From NCBI GenBank assembly GCA_018666235.1, contig JABJAB010000071.1, positions 37,552 to 101,551 of the forward strand: a stretch of 64,000 nucleotides of DNA, written 5' to 3'. Made by a program: the position numbers and the translations under genes. The DNA comes from Ilumatobacter sp. GTDB lineage: Bacteria; Actinomycetota; Acidimicrobiia; Acidimicrobiales; Ilumatobacteraceae. Positions 41,677 to 50,821 of the stretch are shown here, piece by piece. The notes beneath the pieces were generated by a model. It made no database searches. It was not told where the DNA came from and was given only the letters and a program-made list of their open reading frames with translations. Position 1 is the stretch's first letter. Each line of letters opens with the position of its first letter.

Positions 41677-43251
41677 GTGCAGTCGCGCCACTCGGACTTC
41701 AAGCGAAAGATGGTCCTCTTCGCGCTGATGGTCCTGGTTGTCGCCCTCGTGGCGTCGACTGCCTTTGCACACACGGGGCTCAGCACGTCATCGCCTGCTG
41801 ACGGTGAGACGGTGTCTGGACCGCTTGACACGATTTCACTCTCGTTCACGGGTACGCCGATTGCCGAACCCGACAGCGTCGCCGTGGCCGATGATGCCGG
41901 CACCACGATTCTCCCTGTCTCTGTCGTGCAGACCGGCAACGACGTCGTTGCCACGTTCGACCCGCCGCTGGTTGCCGGTTCGTACGCTCTGGCATGGCGG
42001 GTTCGCTCGGACGACACACACTTCGTCGACGGCACGTTCGCGTTCAACGTCACGGTTGCTGTTGCGCCGACGACGACCGTGCCGGAATCTGGCACCACGC
42101 CTCCGGCGACTGCACCACCGGCGACTGCACCACCCGAGACCGTGCCGGAGACCACAGCAGTCGCCGCAACCCCATCACTGGTGACCACTGCGCCAACCGC
42201 CTCGATCGACGACGCCTCAGCGGGCGCTGTCACGGAGCTCGACTCGTCTGACTCCGCGCCAATCGCACCCGTACTTGGCGACGCCGCTGCTGCTGATGAC
42301 GGCGAAAGTGTTGCCCGCATCGGACGACTGTTGATGTATCCCGCGGCTGTGGCTGCAATCGGCATGCTGGTCTTCGCCGCGTTCGCGTTCGCCGGCCGTC
42401 GGGAGGAACTCGGCACGCTCATCCGGGCTGTCCGCTGGTTGGGCATCGCCGTGCTCTTCGGCGCAGCACTCGAGCTCGTCGGATTGTCGTCGCTGCTGGG
42501 CGGATTCGGTGAGGTGGTCGGTGATGGCGCCGGACGCGCCGCACTGGCACGTCTGCTCGGCGGCGGCCTGCTCGTGATCGGCTTCGCCGCGATCACCGGC
42601 GTGTCGTCGGCTCCCCGGACCCGTTCGCTCTCGGCGGCTGTTGTCGACCAACCAGGCGCCGATGTCGCTGCTGGGCGACCGCAATCGGCTGAGGCGCGGT
42701 GGCGGCCATCCGGTCTCGACAACGTCGGTCTGACGGGTGCCGCCCTGATCGTGATCTCCTTTGCCTTCGACGGTCACACCGTGAGCCGTGGACCGCGCGT
42801 GCTGCACGCGCTGACAAGTGTCGTGCACGTGGCCGGAGCAGCAGCGTGGGCCGGTGGCCTGGTCGCCCTGGCGGTCGTGCTGTGGCGCCGACACCACGAC
42901 GGCGTCAACTCGTTCGCTCTCGAGATGGTGGTGCGATTCTCGGTGCTTGCGATGGCCGCGCTCGCCCTCACCGGAGTCGCGGGCGTTGTGATGGCGTTGT
43001 TCATCGACAACGATGTGTTCGGATACGCCGGGACCGACTGGGGTCGCCTGATGATCCTCAAGCTGGCATTGGTTGCTGCAGCCGCACTGCTCGGCGCCTA
43101 CAACCATTTCCGTGTCCTGCCGGAGCTGACAGCAGAACCGACCAATCAGGTGGTGATTGCCACGACGCGGCGCACGGTCACTATCGAAGCGGGACTCGTG
43201 CTTGCCGCCGCAGCTGCGACAGCGCTGCTGGTCGCCGCGTCGACGCTCTGA
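41677..43251 (+). CDS. CopC/CopD copper-binding membrane protein
   Basis: 524 residues from a GTG. The signal peptide ends TAFA, leaving His32 as the mature N-terminus, as required for the CopC Cu(II) site. The other two ligands are the D-x-H pair Asp113/His115 in SDDTHFVDG, so the site is complete. A Thr/Pro/Ala linker (about 130-215) leads to the CopD domain of eight helices (about 220-520) with HALTSVVHVAGAAAWAGG, the family His-containing helix. Likely takes copper across or to the membrane, for example for haem-copper oxidase assembly. Paralogue of the gene at 1699. Confidence 0.88.
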   Translation: MQSRHSDFKRKMVLFALMVLVVALVASTAFAHTGLSTSSPADGETVSGPLDTISLSFTGTPIAEPDSVAVADDAGTTILPVSVVQTGNDVVATFDPPLVAGSYALAWRVRSDDTHFVDGTFAFNVTVAVAPTTTVPESGTTPPATAPPATAPPETVPETTAVAATPSLVTTAPTASIDDASAGAVTELDSSDSAPIAPVLGDAAAADDGESVARIGRLLMYPAAVAAIGMLVFAAFAFAGRREELGTLIRAVRWLGIAVLFGAALELVGLSSLLGGFGEVVGDGAGRAALARLLGGGLLVIGFAAITGVSSAPRTRSLSAAVVDQPGADVAAGRPQSAEARWRPSGLDNVGLTGAALIVISFAFDGHTVSRGPRVLHALTSVVHVAGAAAWAGGLVALAVVLWRRHHDGVNSFALEMVVRFSVLAMAALALTGVAGVVMALFIDNDVFGYAGTDWGRLMILKLALVAAAALLGAYNHFRVLPELTAEPTNQVVIATTRRTVTIEAGLVLAAAAATALLVAASTL

Positions 43252-43285
43252 CCGGGCTGCGCTCGAACTCGGTCGAGCGCTTCGT

Positions 43286-44206
43286 TCAGGCGGGTTGCAT
43301 CTCCGCTGCACGCTTCTCTGCGTAGCGCTTGGCAACGCGGGCGCTGGTTGCCATCCGCTTCATCAGCTTCTCTTGAGCCGCAGCGCCTTCGCCGGACAGA
43401 CCGCCGATATTTGCCGCGTCCCACTGACGCAGAACGACCGGAGCGAGGATCTGGTCGTGGTGGATCTGCAGGTCGTAGATGCCGGCCTTGGCAATCGCCT
43501 TCGCATGACGCTCGAATTCAGGGATCCCGGTGCCGGGCATGGAGAAGTGGCGGACCTGCTTCTCCATGGCGATCATCATCGTGTTCGGGTCGGCCGCAAT
43601 GGCCGCCGCAGCGAGATCGCGGTAGAAGAGTTGGTGCAGATTCTCGTCGCTGCCGACCCGCTTCATCACTTCGTAGCCGACAGAGTCGCCGATCTGGGCT
43701 CCGGTGTTGCGATGTGAGATGCGTGTCGCCAGTTCCTGAAGCGCAAGGTAGATGAATCCTTCGTGCGTGGTCTCAGGGTCGGGCGTTTCGCCTTTGCTGA
43801 CCTGCACCATGCGCGACCGTTCGAGCTCGACGGGGTCGATCGCACGGGTGACCATGAGGTAGCCGTAGATCGCCATCGAGTGGCGACCTTCTTCGGCGGT
43901 CCAGCGGCGAGCCCAGGTGCCCCAGGCGCCGTCTTTGCCGAACATTCGCTCGACGGAGCGGAAGTAGTACGGCAGGTTGTCTTCAGTGAGAAGGTTGACC
44001 AGCAGAGCGCTGCGTACCTCGGGGGTCAGTTCGGCGCCGGCGAGGTCCGCGTCTTCGGGACTCCAGACGTGACCTTCCATGTGGTCGCGCCCGCGGCTGT
44101 ATGGCACGTACTCGTGCGGAAACCATTCTTTGGTGGTCTCGAGGTGCCGTTCGAGCAGCCGCTCGACGTCGGGAGTGATGGCGTGGAGGATTTCCTGCTC
44201 GTTCAC
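43286..44206 (-). CDS. acyl-ACP desaturase (soluble di-iron)
   Basis: 306 residues from a GTG. Introduces a double bond into an acyl chain carried by ACP, using O2 and reduced ferredoxin. The di-iron ligands are visible: TEDNLPYY (Glu75), EEGRH (105-109) and DENLHQ in the second half. Similar in length to plant stearoyl-ACP desaturase and mycobacterial DesA proteins. Convergent with the CopC/CopD gene, with 34 bases between ends. The position of the introduced double bond cannot be predicted. Confidence 0.92.
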   Translation of the reverse strand: MNEQEILHAITPDVERLLERHLETTKEWFPHEYVPYSRGRDHMEGHVWSPEDADLAGAELTPEVRSALLVNLLTEDNLPYYFRSVERMFGKDGAWGTWARRWTAEEGRHSMAIYGYLMVTRAIDPVELERSRMVQVSKGETPDPETTHEGFIYLALQELATRISHRNTGAQIGDSVGYEVMKRVGSDENLHQLFYRDLAAAAIAADPNTMMIAMEKQVRHFSMPGTGIPEFERHAKAIAKAGIYDLQIHHDQILAPVVLRQWDAANIGGLSGEGAAAQEKLMKRMATSARVAKRYAEKRAAEMQPA

Positions 44207-44367
44207 AAAAGCCAGCCTACCGACCAGTAGGTAGCTTGGCGAATCAGGGGGACGATCTTTCCGCTGATCGGAGGTGATGCGAGGCGATGGAAGGTGATGG
44301 GGGGCGTGACGAAGCGCGAGAATGGTGGCGTGATGCTGCTTGGTCGACGCTGGATACTGTTCGGGTC

Positions 44368-44778
44368 GTGACCGTCGAAGACCGCCCGCAGCAGCACGGC
44401 AACGCGACGCCCCGCGTCGACCAGTGGTTGTGGTCAGTTCGAATCACCAAGACACGCGCCGACGCCGCAGAGCTGTGCCGTTCGGGTCATGTGAAAGTGA
44501 ACGGCAAGACGGTCAAGCCAGCCGCGAAGCTCGTCGTGGGCGACCGGATCGAGACGCGAGTTCACCAGCTTGAACGCGTGGTCGTGGTGACGAAGCTGAT
44601 CAGCAAACGCGTCGGTGCGGCCGTCGCTACCGAGTGTTTCGACGACCACAGCCCGCCGCCGCCGGAACGCTCGCTTGCGCCGCCGGTGTTCGAGCGCGAT
44701 CGAGGTGCAGGTCGCCCGACCAAACGCGACCGGCGACGCCTCGACGAACTCCGCGGCCGAAGTGATCGAACACGTTGA
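44368..44778 (+). CDS. S4-domain RNA-binding protein (Hsp15-like)
   Basis: 136 residues from a GTG. RVDQWLWSVRITKTRADAAELCRSGHVKVNGKTVKPAAKLVVGDRI is the S4 fold with the DQWLW start of the Hsp15/YrfH group; members bind stalled 50S subunits with attached peptidyl-tRNA. The tail is Pro/Arg/Asp-rich (PPPPERSLAPPVFERDRG...RRLDELRG), common in the actinobacterial branch. An upstream ATG at 44287 would add 27 unlikely residues. It is nine bases from the MFS gene. Confidence 0.85.
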   Translation: MTVEDRPQQHGNATPRVDQWLWSVRITKTRADAAELCRSGHVKVNGKTVKPAAKLVVGDRIETRVHQLERVVVVTKLISKRVGAAVATECFDDHSPPPPERSLAPPVFERDRGAGRPTKRDRRRLDELRGRSDRTR

Positions 44779-44787
44779 GGATGCGCA

Positions 44788-46128
44788 GTGAACTCAGATA
44801 CCGACAAACACGTCCCTGACCCAGCGCTCTCCGGCGACGAGGAGGTGCTTGCTCCTCAGCCGGCGGTCCGCGGGGGCATGGCGCTGTGGGCGCTCTTCTT
44901 GGGTTTCGGCATGTTGATGGTCGGCAACGGCCTCAACCTGGCGGTGCTCGGCGTACGCGTGGTCGACGAGGGCTTCGGTGTGCGGACCAGCGGCTACGTG
45001 ATGTCCTGCTACTTCGCAGGCTTCCTGATCGGTCCAACGATCATCTCGCGTCTGCTCTCGACGGTTGGTCACATTCGTGTGTTCGCAGGGCTGGCATCGC
45101 TGGCGTCAGGAGCGGTGTTGATCCACTCGATTTCCGTCGTGCCGATCACATGGGCGCTGATGCGGTTGGTGTTCGGCTTCTGCATGGCCGGACTGTTCAT
45201 CGTGCTCGAGTCGTGGCTGAACGATGCTTCGACACCAACGACGCGCGGGCGGACCCTCGCGGTCTACATGGTCGTCTCGATGGGTGGACTCGCGATCGGT
45301 CAGCTGATCATCGCGTTCGTCGACACCGCGGGCTACACACTCTTCATCTTGGCTTCAGTGCTCGTGTCGCTCGCGATCGTGCCCGTCACGTTGGCAGCGA
45401 CCACGGAAGCGCCCCCGGTTCGCGAAGCTGAACCTCTCGGGCTGAGCGAGCTCTACCGTACGGTGCCGACTGGCCTCGTCGGCATGCTGTTCACCGGTAT
45501 GTCCATCGGCGTGCTGTTTAGTTTGGGTGCCGTGTATGCGGCCGGAGTGGGCTTCAGCCCCGGCCGTCTCGCGGCGTTTCTCGTCCTGCCGACCGTGGGC
45601 TCGTTGTTGATGCAATGGCCGATCGGTCTGATCTCGGATCGTCTGCCACGACGTGGCGTGATCTTTGTCGTCGCGCTCGGCGCTGTCGCTGTCTGCGGGG
45701 TGATGGCTGTGCTGCCGTCCGGCAGCCCGTTGATACTGGTCGGGATGTTCCTGCTTGGCGGGATGACATTTCCGCTCTACTCGCTCCTGCTCACGTACAC
45801 GCTCGACTGGTCTGCGCCCGGCAAGGCGATTGGTGCAAGTAGTTCACTCCTGCGCGTCAACGGCGCCGGCGCGGTGATCGGACCCGTGATCGCATCTTCG
45901 TTCATGGGCTCGACGGGGCCGACAGCATTCTTTTGGGCACTGGCGGTCACCCACGGCGTCATCGTTGCCTATGTCGGCTACCGGATCGTGTCGGCAGATG
46001 CCCTCCCGATGGAGCGCCAGGGCAAGTTCGTGGCGCTTCCCGCCCGGTCGACCGAGCTGGCCATCCGCCTCACAGCGCGGCCCCTCAAAGCTTCTCGCGC
46101 GGCGCTCCGCCGCAAGAAGCCCGGCTGA
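44788..46128 (+). CDS. MFS transporter (YcaD/YfkF-like)
   Basis: 446 residues from a GTG with GAGGATGC upstream. Twelve predicted helices. GFGVRTSGYVMSCYFAGFLIGPTIISRLLSTVGHIRVFAG in the first loops and RLVFGFCMAGLFIVLESWLND with TRGRTLAVYMVVSMGGLAIGQL match the YcaD group. Cytoplasmic ends are polar: a 30-residue acidic N-terminus and a basic C-terminus. The transported compound is unknown. Confidence 0.85.
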   Translation: MNSDTDKHVPDPALSGDEEVLAPQPAVRGGMALWALFLGFGMLMVGNGLNLAVLGVRVVDEGFGVRTSGYVMSCYFAGFLIGPTIISRLLSTVGHIRVFAGLASLASGAVLIHSISVVPITWALMRLVFGFCMAGLFIVLESWLNDASTPTTRGRTLAVYMVVSMGGLAIGQLIIAFVDTAGYTLFILASVLVSLAIVPVTLAATTEAPPVREAEPLGLSELYRTVPTGLVGMLFTGMSIGVLFSLGAVYAAGVGFSPGRLAAFLVLPTVGSLLMQWPIGLISDRLPRRGVIFVVALGAVAVCGVMAVLPSGSPLILVGMFLLGGMTFPLYSLLLTYTLDWSAPGKAIGASSSLLRVNGAGAVIGPVIASSFMGSTGPTAFFWALAVTHGVIVAYVGYRIVSADALPMERQGKFVALPARSTELAIRLTARPLKASRAALRRKKPG

Positions 46129-46172
46129 CGCAGCCATGGCCGCGCGGTCCGGCAACTGCGCCGGAGTTGTGT

Positions 46173-47102
46173 TCAGGCGAGGGTCTTGGTGCGCCAGGCT
46201 TCGGTAGCGGCGACCTGGTTGAACGTGTAGAGATGGATGCCCTCAATGCCGAGATCGGTGAACTGGCCAGCGAGCGGCTTGAGCAATTGGTCCGGCTCGA
46301 ACGCTCGTTGGGTCATCATCTTGCCGAGTGCCTTGCGGTTCTTTGAGAGGTAGCGGAGCGACGTGCCGACACCGAGGCGAACACCCATGGTCATCAGCTT
46401 GGTCTTGTCGATCACGCCCGGCACGCCGAGGTGCACCGGAACGGTCAGGCCAGCGGCGCGTTCGCCGCGCAGCCAGGTGCGAATCTGGTCCGCGGAGAAA
46501 CACATCTGCGTGCTGACGTGGGCGGTGCGGCCGGAGTCGAGAATCATCTGCTGCTTGACATGCAACGCGTCGTGGAGTTGCTCCGACGTGATGAGCGGAT
46601 GGCTGTCGGGGTACGAGGTGTACCCGATGTGGTCGACTTGGCGATGTTCGGGACCGTCGGCGTCATCGAGTGCAAGAAAGGCCTCGATGAACTCGATGGC
46701 ATCGAAGAAACAGCCCGGCGGATCGGCGTCGCCACCGACGACGAAGACCTCACGGATACCGATCTCGACCAAACGATCACGAATGGCGACGAGATGCTCG
46801 GGGGTCTGGACCATCCGGGCAGAGAGGTGTGGTGTGACGCGGTGACCGGCGGCGACGAGCGCAGCCGTTTCGTCCAAGGTGGCCTCGATCGACTTTGCGG
46901 GTGAGCAGGTCATCGAAATGCTCGAGTGCGGAGCGAGTTCGGTGATGGCACGTTCGAGACTTTTCATGGGGATGAGTTCGACCTTGGCGTCGCGGATCAT
47001 CGATCGCAGGTGCGACGGACCCGGCTGCAGCAGCCCGCGCCCGATCAATCGCCGGCCCCGTGTCGGCTTCTCGGTGTGCAGCATCTTTGCGTCGGCAGAC
47101 AT
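46173..47102 (-). CDS. methylenetetrahydrofolate reductase family protein
   Basis: 309 residues. TIM-barrel flavoprotein of the MetF family, which reduces 5,10-methylene-THF to 5-methyl-THF. Seen: SISMTCSPAKSIEATL, HRVTPHLSARMVQ, FVVGGDADPPGCFFDAI, HIGYTSYPDSHPL and IEGIHLYTFNQVAAT at the end. Several E. coli MetF residues around the NADH site are not obvious, so a variant one-carbon enzyme is possible. It lies just beyond the fhs gene on the same strand (63 bases), consistent with a folate unit. Confidence 0.8.
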   Translation of the reverse strand: MSADAKMLHTEKPTRGRRLIGRGLLQPGPSHLRSMIRDAKVELIPMKSLERAITELAPHSSISMTCSPAKSIEATLDETAALVAAGHRVTPHLSARMVQTPEHLVAIRDRLVEIGIREVFVVGGDADPPGCFFDAIEFIEAFLALDDADGPEHRQVDHIGYTSYPDSHPLITSEQLHDALHVKQQMILDSGRTAHVSTQMCFSADQIRTWLRGERAAGLTVPVHLGVPGVIDKTKLMTMGVRLGVGTSLRYLSKNRKALGKMMTQRAFEPDQLLKPLAGQFTDLGIEGIHLYTFNQVAATEAWRTKTLA

Positions 47103-47165
47103 TGGTGGCCCCCGTTCCTTGGTTGATTGGTCACACTGGAGGTCTGACCCTCGTGCGATGATTGT

Positions 47166-48863
47166 TCAGCTGAGTCCGACGATGTTGCCGTCGGCGTCGA
47201 TGTCGATGTGTTGCAGTGCAGGTGTCTTGCCGAGGCCCGGCATGGTGCGCATGTCACCGCAGATCGGGTAGACAAACCCGGCGCCGACCGACGCCCGGAC
47301 TTCGCGGACCGGCAATGTCCAGCCGGTGGGGGCTCCTTTGAGGCTCGCGTCGTGGCTCAGCGATAGGTGCGACTTGGCGATGCACACCGGGAGGTTGCCG
47401 AACCCGTTTGCTTCGTAGTTGTCGATCTGCTTGTTGGCCTGTGGCGAAAATTCGGCGCCGTCTGCCCCGTAGACCTTGGTGGCCACGGTGGTGATCTTGT
47501 CGCGCAGGCTCATTTCGTCTGGGTAGAGCACCTGGAAATTGCTCTCCTCTTCGGCTGCCTCAGCCACAGCATGGGCGAGTTCGGTTGCCCCCGCGCCGCC
47601 TTCGGTGAAGTGCATGGAGACCGCAGCGCGAGCGTTGAACTCCTCGGCGATTTCCTTGATCGCGTTGATGTCACCATCGTGATCGCCAGGGAACACGTTG
47701 ATGGCCACGACGGGAGTGCAGCCGTGGATACGCATGTTCTCGAGTTGCTTGCGGAGGTTGTCGCCGCCCTGGTGGACTTCGTCCGGGTTCTCTTTGAGGA
47801 GATCTTCGGGCAACGGCTTGCCGGCGACGATCTTGTGGTTGCCGGAGTGTGCCTTGAGGCCCCGCACCGTTGCGACCAGTACGGCGGCGTCGGGAGCGAG
47901 TCCGGAGGCTCGGCACTTGATGTTGAAGAAGCGTTCGGCGCCCATGTCGGCGCCGAAACCGGCCTCGGTGATGAGGTAGTCACCCATGTGGATCCCGATG
48001 CGGTCGGCAACGATCGAGCTGTTGCCGGTGGCGATATTGCCGAACGGGCCGGTGTGGACGAGCGCCGGAGTGTTCTCCAAGGTCTGCATCAAGTTGGGCT
48101 TGATGGCCTCCATCAAGATGACTGCCATCGAGCCGGCCACCTTCAATTCTTCGGCGGTGACCGGAGTACCGGACTTGGTGTAGCCGACGACGATACGGCC
48201 GAGGCGTTCGCGCAGATCCTGCAGCGATGTGCAGAGCGCCAGTGTGGCCATGACCTCAGAGGCCGCGGTGATGTCGAATCCGGTTTCGCGGGGCACGCCG
48301 TCGAGGCGTCCGCCAAGGCCGATCACCGCGTTGCGAAGCGAACGGTCGTTGACGTCGATGACGCGCCGCCAGGTGATGTTGTGCATGTCAAGGCCTGACT
48401 CGTTGCCGTGGTACAGGTGGGCGTCGAGTGCGGCCGAGCACATGTTGTGGGCAGCGGTGACGGCGTGCATGTCACCGGTGAGGTGCAGGTTGAGCAGTTC
48501 CATCGGAACGACCTGGCTGTAACCGCCGCCGGCTGCGCCTCCCTTAATGCCGAACGTCGGACCCATCGATGGCTGGCGCACGGCGATGACGCCCTGTTTG
48601 CCGATGTGGCTGAATCCCATCCCGAGGCCGACCGTCGTGGTGGTCTTGCCTTCGCCGAGTGGGGTCGGGGTGATCGCCGAAACCACGACGTACTTGGCCT
48701 TGGGTCGATCCGCCATCTTCGCGATCGCGTCGAGCCCGATCTTCGCGGCGCCGGACCCGTAGGGCTCGAGGCATTCGAGCGGAATGCCGGATGCCCCGGC
48801 AATGTCTGCTAACGGTTTGAGCTGCGCTTTGCTCGCGATCTCAAGGTCAGAGGGAAATCCCAT
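47166..48863 (-). CDS. fhs: formate-tetrahydrofolate ligase
   Basis: 565 residues. ATP-dependent synthesis of 10-formyl-THF from formate and THF. The P-loop-like PTPLGEGKTTTTVG lies at about 66-79, after the family start MGFPSDLEIASKAQLKPL. Further blocks: RQPSMGPTFGIKGGAAGGGYSQV, ITWRRVIDVNDRSLRN, FNIKCRASGLAPDAAVLVATVRGLK and VPVREVRASVGAGFVYPICG-like VREVRASVGAGFVYPICGDM. The frame extends to 48983, but the ATG at 48863 is the family start. Works with the folate enzymes nearby and the demethylating oxidoreductase at 54456. Confidence 0.96.
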   Translation of the reverse strand: MGFPSDLEIASKAQLKPLADIAGASGIPLECLEPYGSGAAKIGLDAIAKMADRPKAKYVVVSAITPTPLGEGKTTTTVGLGMGFSHIGKQGVIAVRQPSMGPTFGIKGGAAGGGYSQVVPMELLNLHLTGDMHAVTAAHNMCSAALDAHLYHGNESGLDMHNITWRRVIDVNDRSLRNAVIGLGGRLDGVPRETGFDITAASEVMATLALCTSLQDLRERLGRIVVGYTKSGTPVTAEELKVAGSMAVILMEAIKPNLMQTLENTPALVHTGPFGNIATGNSSIVADRIGIHMGDYLITEAGFGADMGAERFFNIKCRASGLAPDAAVLVATVRGLKAHSGNHKIVAGKPLPEDLLKENPDEVHQGGDNLRKQLENMRIHGCTPVVAINVFPGDHDGDINAIKEIAEEFNARAAVSMHFTEGGAGATELAHAVAEAAEEESNFQVLYPDEMSLRDKITTVATKVYGADGAEFSPQANKQIDNYEANGFGNLPVCIAKSHLSLSHDASLKGAPTGWTLPVREVRASVGAGFVYPICGDMRTMPGLGKTPALQHIDIDADGNIVGLS

Positions 48864-48968
48864 GGTGTCTGTCCGTTCTGCTCGGCAAGTGTGCACCGCG
48901 CGATCATGGGTTAAGGCCCAGCTCAACCGAGGTTTCCGTTGATTCCGACCACCACTGGATTCCGCATG

Positions 48969-48983
48969 GTGGAACGGTTCCAC
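48969..48983. promoter_or_regulatory. inverted repeat between fhs and the esterase gene
   Basis: GTGGAAC-G-GTTCCAC is a perfect 15-base inverted repeat in the 221-base divergent region. On the fhs side it is directly preceded by TATAGT (read on the minus strand), a plausible -10 box about 115 bases upstream of the fhs start. The repeat would then overlap the start of transcription, as an operator would. Confidence 0.45.
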
Positions 48984-49084
48984 TATATAGAACAGATGGG
49001 GTCGTGTCCAGAGCCGCGTGCTGCACCTCTTTCCCGTACCGCGCTTGAGCAGCCCGCCGGCCTGCCGACACGCGAGACTGCGGT

Positions 49085-50794
49085 ATGGCTTCGAAAACTG
49101 TCACTGCCACCATTTCGTCCGGCAAGATCAAGGGCAAGCTTGATTCGTCGGGCCGGCTCGCGAACTTCCGCGGTGTGCCCTTTGCTGCACCGCCAGTCGG
49201 AGCGTTGCGTTGGAAGCCACCGGCGCCGGTTGAGCCGTGGAGCGGTACCCGGGATTGCACCAAATTTGGTCCCTACGCATATCAGCGCGCCGCTGGTTTC
49301 GAGCTGTTCTTCAACAGGTTGGTCGAGGGGCTTGGCCTCGGCGCGGCTCGGAAGCGCTCGCTGCAAGCCGCGCTCAAGCTCGCCAAGGTGAAGCAGAGCG
49401 AAGACTGTCTCCAGTTGAACGTGCGGATGCCAGCCCATGCCGATCGGCTCGGCCGCAAGCTTCCGGTGATGGTCTGGATCCATGGCGGCGACCACACCGA
49501 TGGCAGTGGCACGGAGCCGCTCTACGACAGCAACGTCCTTGCTGAGCGCGGCGCTGTGCTCGTGACGATCAACTATCGGCTTGGCATGTTTGGTTTCCTC
49601 GCCCATCCAGAACTGGCAGCAGAGTCGGCCGATGGCGTGTCGGGCAACTACGGCCTCCTCGACCAGATCGCAGCGCTCGAGTGGGTGCGCGACAACATTG
49701 CCGTGTTCGGCGGCGATCCCGACAACGTCACCATCTTCGGCGAGTCGGCTGGCGGTGAGGCAGCGCTCAACTTGATGACCGCACCGCGCGCTCGTGGTCT
49801 GTTCCATCGCGCGATTGCGCAGAGCCCGAGTGACAGCGGCCGCTGGTTGCACCTGCGTCGGCCAGCGCTCGACTTCTCGGCTGCCGAAGACGCGGGCGTC
49901 GAGTTCGCGAACGAGGTTGTGGGCTCTCCTGCTGGTCAGCTTGCCCGCCTGCGCGAGATGTCACCTGAACAATTGACGACGCACTATCAGCAGCTCCCGT
50001 TGCTCGGACGTCACTTCTACCCGGTCGTCGACGGCGTGATCTTGCCGACAACGCCGATGTCGGCGTTCAGCGCGCAGCAGCAGGCATCGGTGCCCTTGAT
50101 GATCGGCTACAACAGCGACGAGGCAACACTGTTCGCAGACCTCATGCACCCGGCCGGTGGAGAGTTCTACCGTGACGTCACGCAGGGTTCAGTTGAGCCC
50201 ATGCCGATCGGAGAAGCTCGCGATGCGTTTGTCCGGTCGTATCCAACGGCCGGGCTCGTCGATCGATTGATGTCGGCGTACCCAGGGCTGGCGACGATCG
50301 ACAGTGCCGCTGTCGCCAAGCACGGTGGTGACCACATGTTCGGTGTCCACGTCGATCATGCAGCGCGGCAACATGCGGCGGGTGGGCATCCGGTCTTCCG
50401 CTACTACTTCACCGCGACGCCACCGTCGAAGAAGCAGACTGCCGGAGCGTTTCACGCTGCGGAAATCTTCTACGTGTTCGACACCAAGTTTCCGATGGTT
50501 CCGGTCGCTGACGATGCACATCTCACGGTCCGCGACATGGGTGACCGTTGGTTCGCATTCGCCGCGGCGGGAATACCGGATTCGCCCGGACGCGAGCCGT
50601 GGCCGGAGTACGACCCAGGGAGCCCGCAGCAGATGGTCTTCGGTCGGCCGATGTCGGGTGTGGAGAACGTGCCGCCGTCGCCGGGGATTGATCTCATGCG
50701 TGAACGTATCGAGTGGCTGACCGAGACGTTGGCAGGGCCGCTCGAGCCGGTCGCTCCTGATTCGGCGGATGACGGCGAGCCCGTCAGGGTGTGA
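49085..50794 (+). CDS. type-B carboxylesterase
   Basis: 569 residues, alpha/beta-hydrolase of the cholinesterase/para-nitrobenzyl esterase family. Oxyanion hole VWIHGGDHTDGSG, nucleophile elbow FGESAGGEA with Ser221, SEDCLQLNV near the N-terminus, and GAFHAAEIFYVF carrying the probable catalytic His. NSDEATLFAD supplies the acid. No signal peptide, so cytoplasmic. The family hydrolyses many esters; the natural one is not evident. Divergent from fhs. Confidence 0.9.
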   Translation: MASKTVTATISSGKIKGKLDSSGRLANFRGVPFAAPPVGALRWKPPAPVEPWSGTRDCTKFGPYAYQRAAGFELFFNRLVEGLGLGAARKRSLQAALKLAKVKQSEDCLQLNVRMPAHADRLGRKLPVMVWIHGGDHTDGSGTEPLYDSNVLAERGAVLVTINYRLGMFGFLAHPELAAESADGVSGNYGLLDQIAALEWVRDNIAVFGGDPDNVTIFGESAGGEAALNLMTAPRARGLFHRAIAQSPSDSGRWLHLRRPALDFSAAEDAGVEFANEVVGSPAGQLARLREMSPEQLTTHYQQLPLLGRHFYPVVDGVILPTTPMSAFSAQQQASVPLMIGYNSDEATLFADLMHPAGGEFYRDVTQGSVEPMPIGEARDAFVRSYPTAGLVDRLMSAYPGLATIDSAAVAKHGGDHMFGVHVDHAARQHAAGGHPVFRYYFTATPPSKKQTAGAFHAAEIFYVFDTKFPMVPVADDAHLTVRDMGDRWFAFAAAGIPDSPGREPWPEYDPGSPQQMVFGRPMSGVENVPPSPGIDLMRERIEWLTETLAGPLEPVAPDSADDGEPVRV

Positions 50795-50821
50795 GCTCGT
50801 TGGCGCAGCGGAGGCCCGAGA

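Noticed and set aside
48864..48990. Folate or other riboswitch before fhs
   Set aside because: The leader is about 115 bases, but I could not match a known aptamer core; a covariance-model search would decide.
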